A stretch of DNA of 64,000 nucleotides, taken from the NCBI RefSeq assembly GCF_029867415.1, contig NC_081186.1, positions 23,067,915 to 23,131,914 of the forward strand. The letters run 5' to 3'. Positions 20,431-32,659 of the stretch are shown here, piece after piece. Below the pieces are notes generated by a model, which saw nothing but the letters and a program-made list of their open reading frames with translations, was not told the origin of the DNA and did no database searches. The stretch comes from Vicia villosa. Taxonomy: Eukaryota > Streptophyta > Magnoliopsida > Fabales > Fabaceae. The stretch's first letter is position 1. Each line of letters opens with the position of its first letter. A program made the translations under genes and the position numbers.

Positions 20431-23180
20431 TGTGGTGTAATGTATCTGCCAATGTATGCGATGCATGACTTATATGTATTTGCATGATGCTTCAATGATA
20501 GGTTGTTGATAACCAGAGCGTATATAGTTCGCTGGAGTTGCGGGTTTGTTTGATAAGATGGGGTGTGATGCTAGCGCGATTTCCCAATACCCGCTTTGTT
20601 TGAACTTTGAACATCGTAGTTAGGAGAAATATTTGATCGAGGTTGTAAAGTGCGAGAACGCCTTTATCTTATGATGTGCATCTTATCGATTTGATATCCA
20701 TTGCCCCAATATTTTTGTGGAAAAAGACGCTTGTGAGGGAAGTGCCTCAGGAAATAGCCTTGTCATATGCTTCGACGTTTAGATTAAAGGGTGTGCCCCT
20801 GATCTCCAGGTTATGGAAGGTTATCCATGGTGTTCTACCCATTTTGAATTTGAATTCTTCCCATGTTTGACATGCCCCTGTTTGAGATTGTTTCGAGATG
20901 TGACCCAGGTCGATTGAACCTTAGGAAGAATGCCCCTAGTAAATAGGATCTTTGATTGTATGCCCCTGCGATCCTTGAAAGTTTGCCCCTGTTTAGGAGA
21001 ACCCCCTAGATGTGGTTCCCCCGACTCCAGGGTCTTTATTAGAAATGATCACCTTTGATTAACCCATTTCGAGATTTCCTCGATGCTAAGTGTATACTCG
21101 TAGATGGTGTTGTACCTTTTGAGAAGTAGCTCCAATGGAATGCGTATGCAAGTTTTGAAATCGAAGTCCGTTATGAATTAGGACGGGATGGTTTTGGAAA
21201 GAATGCTTGAAGAAGCATAGTGATTAGAAGTAGTTTTAACAAACATAGGAGTCAGTATAACAAATTCCTGCTTAATATGCTTTCGTAGTTAACCTTGCCT
21301 CAATTAGGACTTTTAAATGTTGTAACTTGGCCTGGTTCATGTTTTAAGAAACAATGGATATAAGGCTCAAAATTTTATTTATCCCACCCCTTTCTCCTTG
21401 ATGTTCTCCAGATCCTAAAAATTCGCCTAATCCAATGGATGTGCTTTGTTTGCAAGAGAATCGTTTCAGTTTCGATGTTGAGCAGAAGCCTTAGTAGAGA
21501 TCCAAACTTTGATGACATATGTTGTAAAGATCCAAGCATTGATGTGAAGCTTTGATGGTTTAGCAGTCACAAGATTATCCTTTGTATTTCGCCTTTGTTT
21601 TTATCCCTTATTTTTGCATGAGCTAATTCTTTTGAATTTGACTCATCGGGATGCCCCAATTTTGCCTAAGTCTTTTTGTTTCCTTTTATGGAATTTTCAT
21701 TTTGACTTAGCGGGCGTTTTTTATTCTTGAAAGCTCCTTTTGAGATTGATTCTTGAATATCGCATGTTGTGACTGCTATGTTGATTTTGATCTGTAAGCT
21801 TCGCCTTTGATACTTCCTCGATCTTGAATGATGTAATGAGGAAGAAGGTGTTGTAAATGTTACCTCCATTGCTTCCTCAATCTTGGATGAATGCGAGGAA
21901 GAAGATATGCTTGAACCTTATGCTTGGATTGACTGATTCTCTTGGCAACCAAAATACATCATTGAATTAGTTGACATCTACCCTGCCCCTGGTTAAAATC
22001 AAGGTTTATTTTAAAAAGTAGAAGAAAACTCCAACTCCTGGCTCGAGGGGGTGATGAGGGATTATCATCCTTATATCTCCACTGTTTGGGAATGGAAACA
22101 ATGCCTGTACATCCTCGGCTCGGTCTTACCTTGAAAGCATATATTTAGCTGGACTTAGTTTTTGTATTCGTCATTCTCCCTCAAGTTTGTTAATAACCCT
22201 AAAAATAGAAGTGTGTGACTGGAAAGTCATGGTAGTGAGTGAATGAATTGACTCCAAAACCTGCATGGTTGTCCCATTAGAATTACTAATCCGAAGGTAC
22301 AACTTTTATCTTGAGTAACACTTAGCGGTCGTAAGGGTTGAAATTGTGAGTACGGTAAACACCTATTGATCCTAGGGATAATCTCCTTTGTAGATCCACT
22401 GACCTTGTTTCACTCCTTAGATTCTTAAACTTGTAGAAGTGAGGGCAACCTCGAATTTTCTTTGGACATGTCAAACCTGGCGGGAATAAATCGTTAGCGG
22501 TGGGTTTTCGTCGTATCGGAACTTCATGAGTTTCCTTTGACTGAACCTCTTTTGCTTTTCCTAAGGATAGTATCACCTATGACCCTTTTTTCTTGGTGTG
22601 GGGCTGACATATGTCGAATTCCCTCCATCGTGGTTATGCCTCTTTGTTCAGGATATTGCCCCAGTTGGACTAATCCTTGCCCCCAGGTTATCGTAGAGCG
22701 TCCTCGAAAGTTTGATATGTTCTAAGATGAACCCCTTTATAACTAGATACATCTTGAGTGTATCTATGAGGGAACTCTTTGTTGAACTAATCCTTGCTCG
22801 ATGACAACCTTTATTGTATTTATAATTCTGTTATGACAAGGCATGGACATGCGGCTAGCATGGTGAAAGACATCCTCTTTTCTTTAGCAAGACTAAGATC
22901 TTTTATTCTCCTTGCTCCATAGTCTACGATCCTTTGATTTTTTTTTTTGAAGTTTCGGGAAGCCGGCTAGCATGGTAAGTGTGGATGCGGGCGAAGATGC
23001 AAATGTAAATGCATGAATGCATGAAAATGCAAATATACGCGTACGCGAGAGACTCCTTATATTGTAACTCCGTGCATGCAATGCAGACGTGTAACATATG
23101 ATCCTAGGGATAGCCTTAGAGGCGACGTTAGACCCTCTTGGAATCTTTGCAGGATAAATGTTATGACACGCTAAGGGAAA
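20431..23180 (-). other. Tat1 central non-coding region
   Basis: No intact frame. Blocks at about 21285-21370 (GGACTTTTAAATGTTGTAAC...AAGAAACAATGG) and 22045-22110 (GAGGGATTATCATCCTTATA) are recognisably homologous to 41700-41800 and 42378-42440 in Tat2. This shows the two elements share a degenerated ancestor. A minus-strand frame at 22322-22576 has no recognised domain. Confidence 0.55.
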
Positions 23181-23189
23181 TCCCTTGGA

Positions 23190-23960
23190 TTCGAGAGTAT
23201 GCAGAAGATAGCGGCTAGTGACCGTTCAAGACAGTCACTAAATCTCATGGCCATCGAGAGGCCAATCAACATGTACCAATGAATTTGTCCCTCGTGGGAA
23301 AGTTCTATATGCGGAACACAACCTATCTAAGGACGATATGGACGAAGAGAAATCCCTACAGGCTAGGGATGTGATGTGTAAATGGAGATCCAAACCCTAC
23401 AAGTTAGAGGGTGCGCGGGAATGAGCACGGAGTGACCGTTCAGGACAGTCACTAGATTTCATAGCCATCGAGAGGCCAATCGAACGCATGCTAGTGAAGT
23501 TGTCCTTCGGGGAAGGACGCGTCATTATGAAAACACGTAGATGTAACGGAAAATCCCTATATGCTAGGGAGTGCGTAGGTGTAAGCACGGGGTGACCGTT
23601 CAAGACAGTCACTGAATCGCATGGCCATCGAGAGGCCAATTGACGTGTGTTAATGGAAATGTCCTTCGGGGAAGGACACGCAGTTGTAGATACAAGGATA
23701 TAAAAGTAAAATCCCTACAGGTTAGGGAGTGCGTAGATGGAAGCACAAGGTGACCGTTCGAGACAGTCACTAAATCTCATGGCCATTGAGAGGCCAATCG
23801 ACGTGCGTAAGCGAAGGTGCCCTTCGTGGGAAGGACACGTATTTGCAAGAATGCAAAGATATAAGAAGAAAATCCCTACAGGCTAGGGAACGCATAAATG
23901 GTGATGTCCTTCGTGGGAAAGACGTGGTCTTAAAAATTAAAGTCCCTACAGGCCAGGGAC
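23190..23960. repeat. ~160-210 bp tandem array in Tat1
   Basis: Four to five units, each containing GTGACCGTTCNNGACAGTCA, CATGGCCATCGAGAGGCCAA, TGTCCTTCGGGGAAGGACA and AAATCCCTACAGGCTAGGGA. Several of these words are short palindromes, so each unit could form hairpins. Confidence 0.88.
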
Positions 23961-24767
23961 CGCGTAGGGATACCTGCAAAATTGAAACGCATACATTCGT
24001 GGCATATAAATCGCAAATATATATCAAGCACAAAAGCACAAAAGTCCTAGGTTCATAGGTTCGACGTAGCGGCTCTTGGGAGCCAACCTTTTTTTTTGGG
24101 AGTGTTCTAGAAGGTCTCATGGGGTCGTTCGTAGCCTCCGAGACTTTTTGTCTCTTCGGATTTTAGAATAACTTATTTTATCCATGAGGTTCGAATTTTT
24201 GGGGTAGGTTCCCGGAGAGATCAGCTAAGTATCCAGTCCAGCCCTCCACAAAGTCAAGCTTCGTTTCGGACCTTTCCAAATACCTAACCCACTCCGAGTG
24301 GAGTTATCAGTGAGACTCGTAAGGCGATTCATGTCCCCTTTTGGTCTCAAAGTTAACTCCCACACTTAGGTTTTAACAACAATATAATATACCCAACAGA
24401 TGCAATAGAAATAAAAGTATTCATTTAAATAAATATTTTAATTAAATTTCTATAAATAAATGAACCTTAGAATAAGTAAATAAATAAATAAATTTAAATT
24501 TAAATTTAAATATTTAAAAACTAACCTCGAAATCCAGCCGCTTATAATTTAGACAATGTATTAAAGCAGCAAATATTTAAAAATATATATTCACAAATAA
24601 ATGAATAACAAAAAATAAAAAATAGATATTTACAAAAATAAATAAACCCTAATTTTTGGCGTATTTGCCAAACCCTAAAAATTTCGCCAAAACCTAAACC
24701 GTTTGCCACAAACCTAAACCTAAACCCTCTCAAGCCTTAGGAGCATAGTAATTCACCATTAAGTGTA
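23961..24767 (-). other. Tat1 leader region
   Basis: On the minus strand this is the region just downstream of the PBS. It contains A/T-rich runs (24400-24660) and no gag frame. Confidence 0.5.
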
Positions 24768-24785
24768 TCCCCAGCAGAGTCGCCA
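24768..24785 (-). other. Tat1 primer-binding site
   Basis: Minus strand TGGCGACTCTGCTGGGGA, the PBS type I associate with Tat/Ogre-lineage elements. The identical 18-mer lies at 44823-44840 in Tat2. Confidence 0.8.
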
Positions 24786-24787
24786 GC

Positions 24788-27070
24788 TGTAGCAACCTGC
24801 CTAAAAATTTAGCTTTTAGAGTCGCCACCTATTCTGAAGGGCGAATAGGAAACCCTACGCAGTATAGAGATCAGGGTAAGATACTATATTCAGGTCGAGG
24901 GAAGGTGTTAGGCACCCTCAACCCTTTCCTATGGCTTTGAATCTAAGGTCAACAGTTTTATGGCTAAGAGTATTAAGGTAAGGTTTATGCTTTCGAGGGT
25001 TAAATAATTAAGAAAAATGAAACGGGAAAAAATGAAATTTAGAGGGAAGGGGACTCGCCTTGGTTATCCAAGTGCCTACGTATCTCCTTATGGAGAATCA
25101 GAGTCAACGTAGTTCGGGGGACGGGTTGTACGCCCTTAAGGTTTGATTTGAATGGTTTGAAATTGATTTGAGGCTTTTTGAATTGCCTATCGCAGTTTGA
25201 ATTGGATTTGAAAGGGCATTTTGAGTTGCCTAGGATAAAAATCCTGTAGTATCGTGGTTTAGTGTATTTTTGATGTTTCGGGCGTACAACCCTGATTTGG
25301 CACAATTAACCGCAATGATCAATAGGTTTGATCACCATAGTTAAAAGATTGGGGTTTTGCACCATTACCAATTCAAATCGATTGATTCGATTATCACTAA
25401 TAATGAATTAATGTAATTTATTGTTTAAGTATTTAATTTTGTATTGTTACCCCTCATAATCGATAGATTCGATTACAAATAATAACAGATTTACAAGGTA
25501 TGCTAATCATCATAACCAATAAGATGGTTACAACCATTTAGCAAAATAATGTGTATTTTAATTTATGGGATTTGATTAATTAAATTAATCGATTATTAAC
25601 CATCGCGACCAATAGATTTAGTCGGAACGAATAATAAATTGAATCCCAGTATTTTAATATATGTATATAGGGTTTTTTTATGGTTTTTATAATAAAAATT
25701 ATATGAAATCAAATAATCGAAAATAATTGAATAATCGGGATAATCCTAACTTTAATTATTAACTAAACCTAATTTTTATAACCTAAACCTAAATAAATAA
25801 ATTAATTAAATCAAATGTGATTTATTGACATTAATCTAAATAATTAAATAATAGAAAAATAAAAATATAGAGAACCTGGTTTTGATTGCACGTGGCATGC
25901 CTTGGGAGCTCCATGGTAAGGATGCAGTTGTTGTACGTTAGATTTGGCTTATGAGAGATCCAATGGTGTATTGACGAGGGTGTACGATGGTCTTGTGCTG
26001 GCTGTGTGCATTGAATCTTGGATTGTGAACCTGCAAAATAAATCAACAAAATATTGTCTGATCTAAGAGTAGAACCCATGCCCCTTAAATCGAATGCCCC
26101 TCTTACTTGCCACTTGTACCAGCTGCTTTTGTTGTACATAAAAGCGAAACCAACAAATAAAATATATGGATTATCATTAAAAGCGAAAGGTCAAAGTGCA
26201 GCACGGGTGGGACCCATAATCCTCAGAGTGGCGAATCAGAAGGAGAGAGAAGAGGATGGATGACTTTTTTAAATCATAATGCGCTGAATTTGAATCTGCA
26301 AACAGAATCAAGAAGAGGAAAAACAAAGAAAATATATGGCGCCGGCGGGGGTCAAACCGACGCCTCTGCGCATTAAACCTTGTAACTGATCCTTTCACCA
26401 CTAGACCAATTTCGTTTGGTGATAATGAATGAAAACGAATACTCCTTCCCTCTAATGACGTGAACAGTTTTTAAAGAACCCCCAACACCTTTTTTACATG
26501 CATCACTTTTCTTCTTCTTTTTTTTTAATTTCTCCTGGTTCTTTTTGTCTGCAGCCCCCTTCCCCCAATTGTTATCATTCCTATTTATATTAATTAGATT
26601 AGGTTATTTCTACACCTAATGGGCCTATTGCCCAATTATCTTAATAATAATAAATAATAATTAAAAACTAAAAGAATCCTAATAATAACAATATTTAACT
26701 AATACTAATAATCCTAATGTTATGTAATTAATAAAACCTAATTAGAACTAAAAATCTTAATTAATCTTAATTCTACCTAATAATAATAATAATAAAAGTT
26801 AATAATTGAAATAAAAATAAAAACAAATGTTAGTAAAACACAAATGATTTCTTCAAAAATCATATAATTCTTGTAATACTTGGGCCCACTGTTTAGATCC
26901 CAAAATACTTGCTGTTCAAACCCCTATTTTTGTTCCACCCAATTTATAAGGGAATTTTATAAGAGGTCAAGTTTAATAATAGATATATTAAACCTTATAG
27001 CTCTCATTTTTTAACAACCTTAATAAATTAGAAGATGTGGATTATATCGGGTAAATTTTGGGGTATGACA
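24788..27070 (-). repeat. Tat1 5' LTR (2283 bp)
   Basis: Partner of 15530-17710. It retains the ~104-bp segment at 25949-26052, which includes an acceptor-like TTTATTTTGCAG on the minus strand. The tRNA-like module is at 26348-26408, where the B box has one change (GGTTTGACCCC). Confidence 0.9.
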
Positions 27071-28477
27071 ACAGTGTATGCATATGAAATGTGACTCGAC
27101 AAACAAGACAACACAACATACTCATCACAATCTCATATCGTCACAAGGCATAAGCCTATATCACAATCAATTACCATTTATACGAGGTAATTCACGTCAC
27201 CATAATATTTCATCTTCACTTAGACACAAAATCATCCTCACAAATATCTACAACATCACGTATTCACAAAATCGTCACAAATATACAATTCGCATATCAT
27301 CAAGATCATTACAATTATCATCATGTTTCGGCACATCGGCACAATTACTCAATTTCACATATTAACACAGTCATCGCAATTATCATCATAACCCACTAAA
27401 CTAACGACAATTAGCTAGGATTCATACCATAAGGTTAATCACATAACAGTGCACAATAATAATCATATTGGCAATCACAATATTATTCGCAACAAAGGCA
27501 TCCAAACCGAAATCACAATTTTTAGTCAATTCTCAAAATAATCTCAATATGCCAATATATCAAGTAAATCAAATCTACTTTCAATCATCAACTAAATCAA
27601 TTAGAAATAATGTTAATTATCAAAACAACATCATACGCATAACAATATATTATTCTCAACTTGAATATTCAACCAAAACACAATTACGATCAATTTCTCA
27701 AAATACCGTAATTTACCGATAAACCGAATAATTGGTCCAAGTCCAAGTATATTCCAATCACACAGACTTATTAGAATTAATTCAACTAATAATTTAATTA
27801 TCCAATTAATAATCAAACTATATTTATTTCAATTCAACTATTATATTTCTATTCCATTATTTTCCAATTCTACAACAAACCTCATTATCTCACTATCAAT
27901 GGTTTACCCACAACAAACACAACATTCTAATATACATAGATTATCAATTGCACACAACTTATCACATTTATATCATCACATTCCAACAAATCATCAAATA
28001 TCCAAAATTGCAACATAGAAGAACATGTATATCAAAGTATAGAATTAAACCCACCATAACATACTATCATACAACCCTTTAGCATGAAAGAACCTCACCC
28101 TTACCTTGGCAAATATGGACTCTTTCACCGTAGCTCTAAGCTTTTCTCCAAAGATATCCATTCTAACATCATTTAGAGACACACCTAAAAACCAGTTCGG
28201 AAATCAGCTTATCAGACAAACTTAAAACCCTCAAAATCAATATCGCTCCGGTCAGAACTTACCTCTATGAGTCAGGAACGTTGTATCAAAACCACGCGAC
28301 GATCCAACGGTTGGATTGAGAGATACATCCGTTTTGCTAAGGTGACTCAATGCTGAAACTTGCTGCGAAAATGGGGTTTCTTTTAGCTTTTTTTCTTCCA
28401 CCATTGTTCTCTTCCCTTTTGCCTCTTTTCTCTTCTTCCTATCTTTTCCCCCAAATGAAAATAGTAACCTCTAAAAC

Positions 28478-29398
28478 TGTAGATGTTTGATTGGCTGTAT
28501 TTTTTGGTAAAATAAATAGTGTCTTTATCATGTCAAACCTGGTGTCATGACATGCATTGTTTTGAAGTTTTTCTTGTGCAGGTTTTTACCTGATGTCAAG
28601 GCCGATGTCATGACATCCTAAGCTGCTGTGTTTTATTATGATCTCGTTATGGTTATTTGATCTGTTAAGACTTTGGGCGCCTCTTTTGGAAACTTTGGAT
28701 ATTGATTTGTCTCAGATCAGCTTTATGCGATGGTTTTTCATAGGGTCTTTGCTTTATGGAAATGGTCTTAATTAGGTTTAAAACTAATATTGGATCCAAG
28801 GCCCAGCTGCTGCAAGGTTATTTATATCAATTGAAGAAGCTGCTGGACGGAAGGTTTTTTGAGGTTTTAGGGTTTGTCGTCCAGAAGTTTGTTGTTTTTT
28901 TGTTTTGTGTACTAGCCTTCTTGTAAGCCAAACAATCATCATGATGAATGTCTTGGTCTAGGTGTTTTTGTTTTGAGTTGTAAGAAGTACTCGAAGCTTT
29001 TAAGCAAGAGTACTATTGTACTTGATCAAAGCTTTTAAGCAAGATCAAGTTGTGTTTTTGAAGAGTGGCTTCTTTTTCATTGGTTAGTTTTTCATCACTG
29101 CTGTGATTGAGGGGGAGTGAGTAGGATCTCTGGTCTAAGTTGTTTAGATTGAAGTTGCATTGGGTAGATATTAAGTGAAAGGCATAATATTGAGTTGTAT
29201 TACCTTGAATTGATATTACTTATAGTGGACTTCCTCCCTGGCTTGGTAGCCCCCAGATGTAGGTGTGTTTGCACCGAACTGGGTTAACAATTTTCCTGTG
29301 TTGTTTTCTGTTTACACTTTGTTCATTTGTTTAAAAACATTCAGATAGTGATGTCGTGACATCCTGTAAGACATCGCGTGTCTGAGTCCAGAATTTCA
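28478..29398 (+). repeat. copia 5' LTR
   Basis: TGTAGATGTTTG...CCAGAATTTCA, 921 bp, followed by the PBS. Contains repeated ATGTCATGACAT-like words near both ends. Confidence 0.95.
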
Positions 29399-29400
29399 AT

Positions 29401-29412
29401 TGGCATCAGAGC
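29401..29412 (+). other. copia primer-binding site
   Basis: TGGCATCAGAGC, 2 nt after the 5' LTR; the same sequence as the left-edge copia PBS. Confidence 0.9.
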
Positions 29413-29467
29413 AGGCACCCTGCCTGTTTTTACTGGGTGAGATCTAGGGAAAGTATTTTCTGGTTCG

Positions 29468-32400
29468 ATGGACAAAGAAGGTGGTGGATTTATAATGAGA
29501 CCACCCATTCTGGATGGCTCTAATTATGATTATTGGAAACCTCTCATGGTGGCCTTTCTGAAATCTGTGAACAGCAAAGCATGGAGAGCTGTGAACAAAG
29601 GATGGGAACATCCTGTTATTACTGATAAAGATGGCAACAAGACTCTTAAACCAGAGGAAGATTGGGACAAAGATGAAGAGGCATTGGCGCTTGGCAACTC
29701 TAAAGCCCTAAATGCTTTATTCAATGGAATTGACAAAAATATATTCAGACTGGTTCACCAGTGTGAACTAGCCAAAGATGTCTGGGATATCCTAAAGACT
29801 ACTCATGAGGGCACCTCCAAAGTGAAGATGTCAAGACTTCAACTGCTAACTACAAAATTTGAAAATCTAAGGATGAGGGATGATGAAAGTATTAAGGATT
29901 TTCATATGAATTTACTCGATATTGCTAATACCTCAGGAGCTTTGGGAGAAAAAATGTCTGATGAAAAGTTGGTGAGGAAAATCCTTAGATCCCTACCTAA
30001 GAGATTTGATATGAAAGTTACAGCTATAGAAGAAGCACAGGACATCAGCAAAATGAAGGTAGAGGAGTTAATTGGATCCCTTCAAACCTTTGAGATGGGA
30101 ATAAATGAAAATTCTGAAAAGAAGAACAAAAGCATAGCTTTTGTGTCCAACTCTCAAGAAGAAGTTAAGGAAAGTAGAGAAGAGAATGTATCTGAATCTA
30201 TAGCTATACTTGGTAAACAATTCAACAAAATTATGAGAAGGATGCATCAGAAGTCAAGACCTAATGTCCAGAACATCTCATCTGACATCAATAGATCTTA
30301 TGACTCTGGCAGAGGAGTTAAACCAGAAGAAAAGTACAACCACAACAAAGGGATCCAATGTCATGGATGTGAAGGGTATGGACATATTAGAGCTGAATGC
30401 CCTACTTATCTCAAGAAACAAAAGAAAGGATTGTCAGTCTCCTGGTCTGATGAAGATTCTGAGAGTGATTTTGAAGAAGAATCAGCCAAACATGTCACAG
30501 CCCTTACTGGAGTTTGCAATTCTGATGAAGATGCTAGTGAAGATGAGCTAACCTTTGAAGAACTGGCAATTTCCTACAGAAAGCTGTGTATCAGAAGTGC
30601 TGAAGTATGTCAACAAGGTGAAAAGCAGAAGAAATACATAGCCCAGTTGGAAGCTAATAACAAAGAGCTTAATGAAACTATATCTGAACTGAATGGTGAA
30701 ATTATCCTGCTACAATCCAAACTTGATCAGATGTCAAAATCAGTAAAAATGTTGAACAGTGGCACGGATATGTTGGAGGAGATCTTGCAGGTTGGAAAAA
30801 GTTCAAGAGACATGTCTGGTATAGGATTTGTTGGTACAAAGAAATATGTCCAAGATAGTAGCAGAACTAAACCTGAAGCTGAGATGTTGACGCCGATGTC
30901 AAAACATGTGACTCAACATCACGAGAAAGGTAAAATGAAGAGAAAGTTTCAAAGATGGAGATGTCATTACTGTGGAAGATTTGGACACATTAAGCCTTTT
31001 TGCTTCAGACTATATGGATATCCAGACATTAAGCCTTCTTACAAACCTAAGCAGATCATGCCCATCCAGAAGCAACAATGGAAACCTAAAAGTATGGCTT
31101 TAATAGCCCATACATCTCTTAGAGTTTCAGCCAAAGAAGACTGGTATTTTGATAGTGGATATTCCAGACACATGACTGGAATCAAAAATCTGCTTGTTGA
31201 TATCAAGAGTCATTCTACTAGTTATGTAACCTTTGGTGATGGAGCTAAAGGAGAAATCAAAGGAGTTGGAAAATTAGATTGTTCAGGAGTGCCAAATTTA
31301 GAAGGTGTTTTGTTGGTCAAAGGCCTGACTGCCAATCTCATAAGCATCAGTCAACTCTGTGACCAAGGATACCAAGTCAACTTCACCAAAGCTGAGTGTG
31401 TGGTTATTAATGAAGAAAAGGAAGTTGTAATGAGGGGTGTCAGATCCAAAGATAACTGCTACTTGTGGGTGTCTCATGAATCCAGCTATTCTACTGTTTG
31501 TTCTACAGAAGAAGAAGCAAAGCTGTGGCACCAAAAACTTGGTCACCTTCATCTAAGAGGTATGAAAAGAATTATTTCTCTGGAAGCTGTAAGAGGAATT
31601 CCTAAGCTACAAATTGATGAAGGAGGGAAGATTCTGATAGCTCAGATCTATGTGGATGATATTGTATTTGGTGGGATGTCAGACAAGATGACTAGACATT
31701 TTGTTGATCAGATGCAATCTGAATTTGAAATGAGTCTAGTTGGAGAATTAACCTATTTTCTTGGGCTGCAAGTCAAACAGATGGAAGACTCAATCTTTCT
31801 CTCTCAGAGCAAGTATGCTAGAAACATTGTCAAAAAGTTTGGAATGGAAAATGCTTCTCACAAAAGGACACCAGCACCTACCCATTTGAAGCTGTCCAAA
31901 GATGAAAAGGGAACCAGTGTTGATCAAAGTCTATACAGAAGCATGATAGGAAGTCTGTTGTATCTTACAGCCAGTAGACCTGATATTGCCTTTGCTGTTG
32001 GGGTATGTGCTAGGTATCAAGCAGAACCCAAAACCAGCCATATCAATCAAGTCAAGAGGATCCTGAAATATGTGAATGGTACTTGTGAATATGGAATGCT
32101 CTACTCTCATGGGTGTGAACCCATTCTCACTGGATATTGTGATGCAGACTGGGCAGGAAGTGCTGATGACAGAAAAAGTACTTCAGGAGGATGTTTCTTC
32201 TTGGGTAATAATCTTATTTCATGGTTCAGCAAGAAACAAAATTGTGTGTCCCTGTCCACTGCAGAGGCAGAATACATTGCAGCAGGAAGTAGTTGCTCTC
32301 AGCTTGTTTGGATGAAACAGATGTTAACAGAATACAATGTCACACAAGATGTCATGACATTATATTGTGACAATTTAAGTGCCATCAACATTTCAAAGAA

Positions 32401-32599
32401 TCCCATTCAGCATAGCAGGACCAAGCACATTGATATTAGACATCATTACATTAGAGATCTTGTTGAAGATAAAACAATTGTCTTGGAACATGTTGCTACA
32501 AACCTTCAACTAGCTGATATTTTCACAAAAGCTTTGGATGCAAATCAATTTGAAAATCTAAGAAGCAAACTGGGCATTTGTCTGTGTGAAGGATTATAG
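29468..32599 (+). CDS. gag-protease-(RT/RNase H) polyprotein, integrase deleted
   Basis: One 1043-codon frame from the first ATG after the PBS. UBN2-type gag occupies about residues 15-210 (RPPILDGSNYDYWKP at 11-25). Two CCHC knuckles lie at 298-311 (CHGCEGYGHIRAEC) and 499-512 (CHYCGRFGHIKPFC), with acidic and coiled-coil segments between. The protease active-site motif is at 559-571 (WYFDSGYSRHMTG; the Cys usual after DSG is Tyr). A GAG-pre-integrase segment follows (LWHQKLGHLHLRGMKRI, about 687-702). Near residue 718 the frame jumps to IAQIYVDDIVFGG, the RT catalytic YVDD (728-731). Thumb/connection and RNase H follow (about 888-1025: CDADWAG, STAEAEYIAA, HIDIRHH, ADIFTKAL). The integrase catalytic core and the N-terminal half of RT are absent, yet the junction is in frame with no stop. 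Gag and protease may still work; RT should not. Full-length relatives carry roughly 500-650 more residues (family knowledge). Confidence 0.95.
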   Translation: MDKEGGGFIMRPPILDGSNYDYWKPLMVAFLKSVNSKAWRAVNKGWEHPVITDKDGNKTLKPEEDWDKDEEALALGNSKALNALFNGIDKNIFRLVHQCELAKDVWDILKTTHEGTSKVKMSRLQLLTTKFENLRMRDDESIKDFHMNLLDIANTSGALGEKMSDEKLVRKILRSLPKRFDMKVTAIEEAQDISKMKVEELIGSLQTFEMGINENSEKKNKSIAFVSNSQEEVKESREENVSESIAILGKQFNKIMRRMHQKSRPNVQNISSDINRSYDSGRGVKPEEKYNHNKGIQCHGCEGYGHIRAECPTYLKKQKKGLSVSWSDEDSESDFEEESAKHVTALTGVCNSDEDASEDELTFEELAISYRKLCIRSAEVCQQGEKQKKYIAQLEANNKELNETISELNGEIILLQSKLDQMSKSVKMLNSGTDMLEEILQVGKSSRDMSGIGFVGTKKYVQDSSRTKPEAEMLTPMSKHVTQHHEKGKMKRKFQRWRCHYCGRFGHIKPFCFRLYGYPDIKPSYKPKQIMPIQKQQWKPKSMALIAHTSLRVSAKEDWYFDSGYSRHMTGIKNLLVDIKSHSTSYVTFGDGAKGEIKGVGKLDCSGVPNLEGVLLVKGLTANLISISQLCDQGYQVNFTKAECVVINEEKEVVMRGVRSKDNCYLWVSHESSYSTVCSTEEEAKLWHQKLGHLHLRGMKRIISLEAVRGIPKLQIDEGGKILIAQIYVDDIVFGGMSDKMTRHFVDQMQSEFEMSLVGELTYFLGLQVKQMEDSIFLSQSKYARNIVKKFGMENASHKRTPAPTHLKLSKDEKGTSVDQSLYRSMIGSLLYLTASRPDIAFAVGVCARYQAEPKTSHINQVKRILKYVNGTCEYGMLYSHGCEPILTGYCDADWAGSADDRKSTSGGCFFLGNNLISWFSKKQNCVSLSTAEAEYIAAGSSCSQLVWMKQMLTEYNVTQDVMTLYCDNLSAINISKNPIQHSRTKHIDIRHHYIRDLVEDKTIVLEHVATNLQLADIFTKALDANQFENLRSKLGICLCEGL

Positions 32600-32659
32600 C
32601 AATTAATTGGGTGTGCGACCAGCCCTATCGCTCACTTAAATGTCAAGTATACTCTGCTG

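Larger units (their letters stand above)
15530..27070 (-). mobile_element. 11.5-kb non-autonomous Tat-like LTR element (Tat1)
   Basis: Complete insertion with 5-bp target duplication ACAGT (15525-15529 and 27071-27075). LTRs are 15530-17710 and 24788-27070. Orientation is minus: the tRNA-type PBS TGGCGACTCTGCTGGGGA (24785-24768) lies 2 nt inside the right LTR, and a G-rich tract (AATAGGGGCAGC) lies just inside the left LTR, which is therefore the 3' LTR. The LTR start TGTCATACCCC on the minus strand resembles the other Tat/Ogre-like LTRs here. No gag, protease, RT or integrase frame was found in the 7.1-kb interior, which is instead filled with tandem arrays. It is therefore a large retrotransposon derivative needing a partner's proteins. 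By eye the LTRs differ by about ten substitutions plus one ~104-bp indel. Confidence 0.88.

Noticed and set aside
15530..27070. Reading the Tat-like elements on the plus strand
   Set aside because: TGTA...GACA ends fit both strands, but the TGGCGACTCTGCTGGGGA PBS and G-rich tract are correctly placed only for minus orientation, and the gag remnant in Tat2 is on the minus strand.
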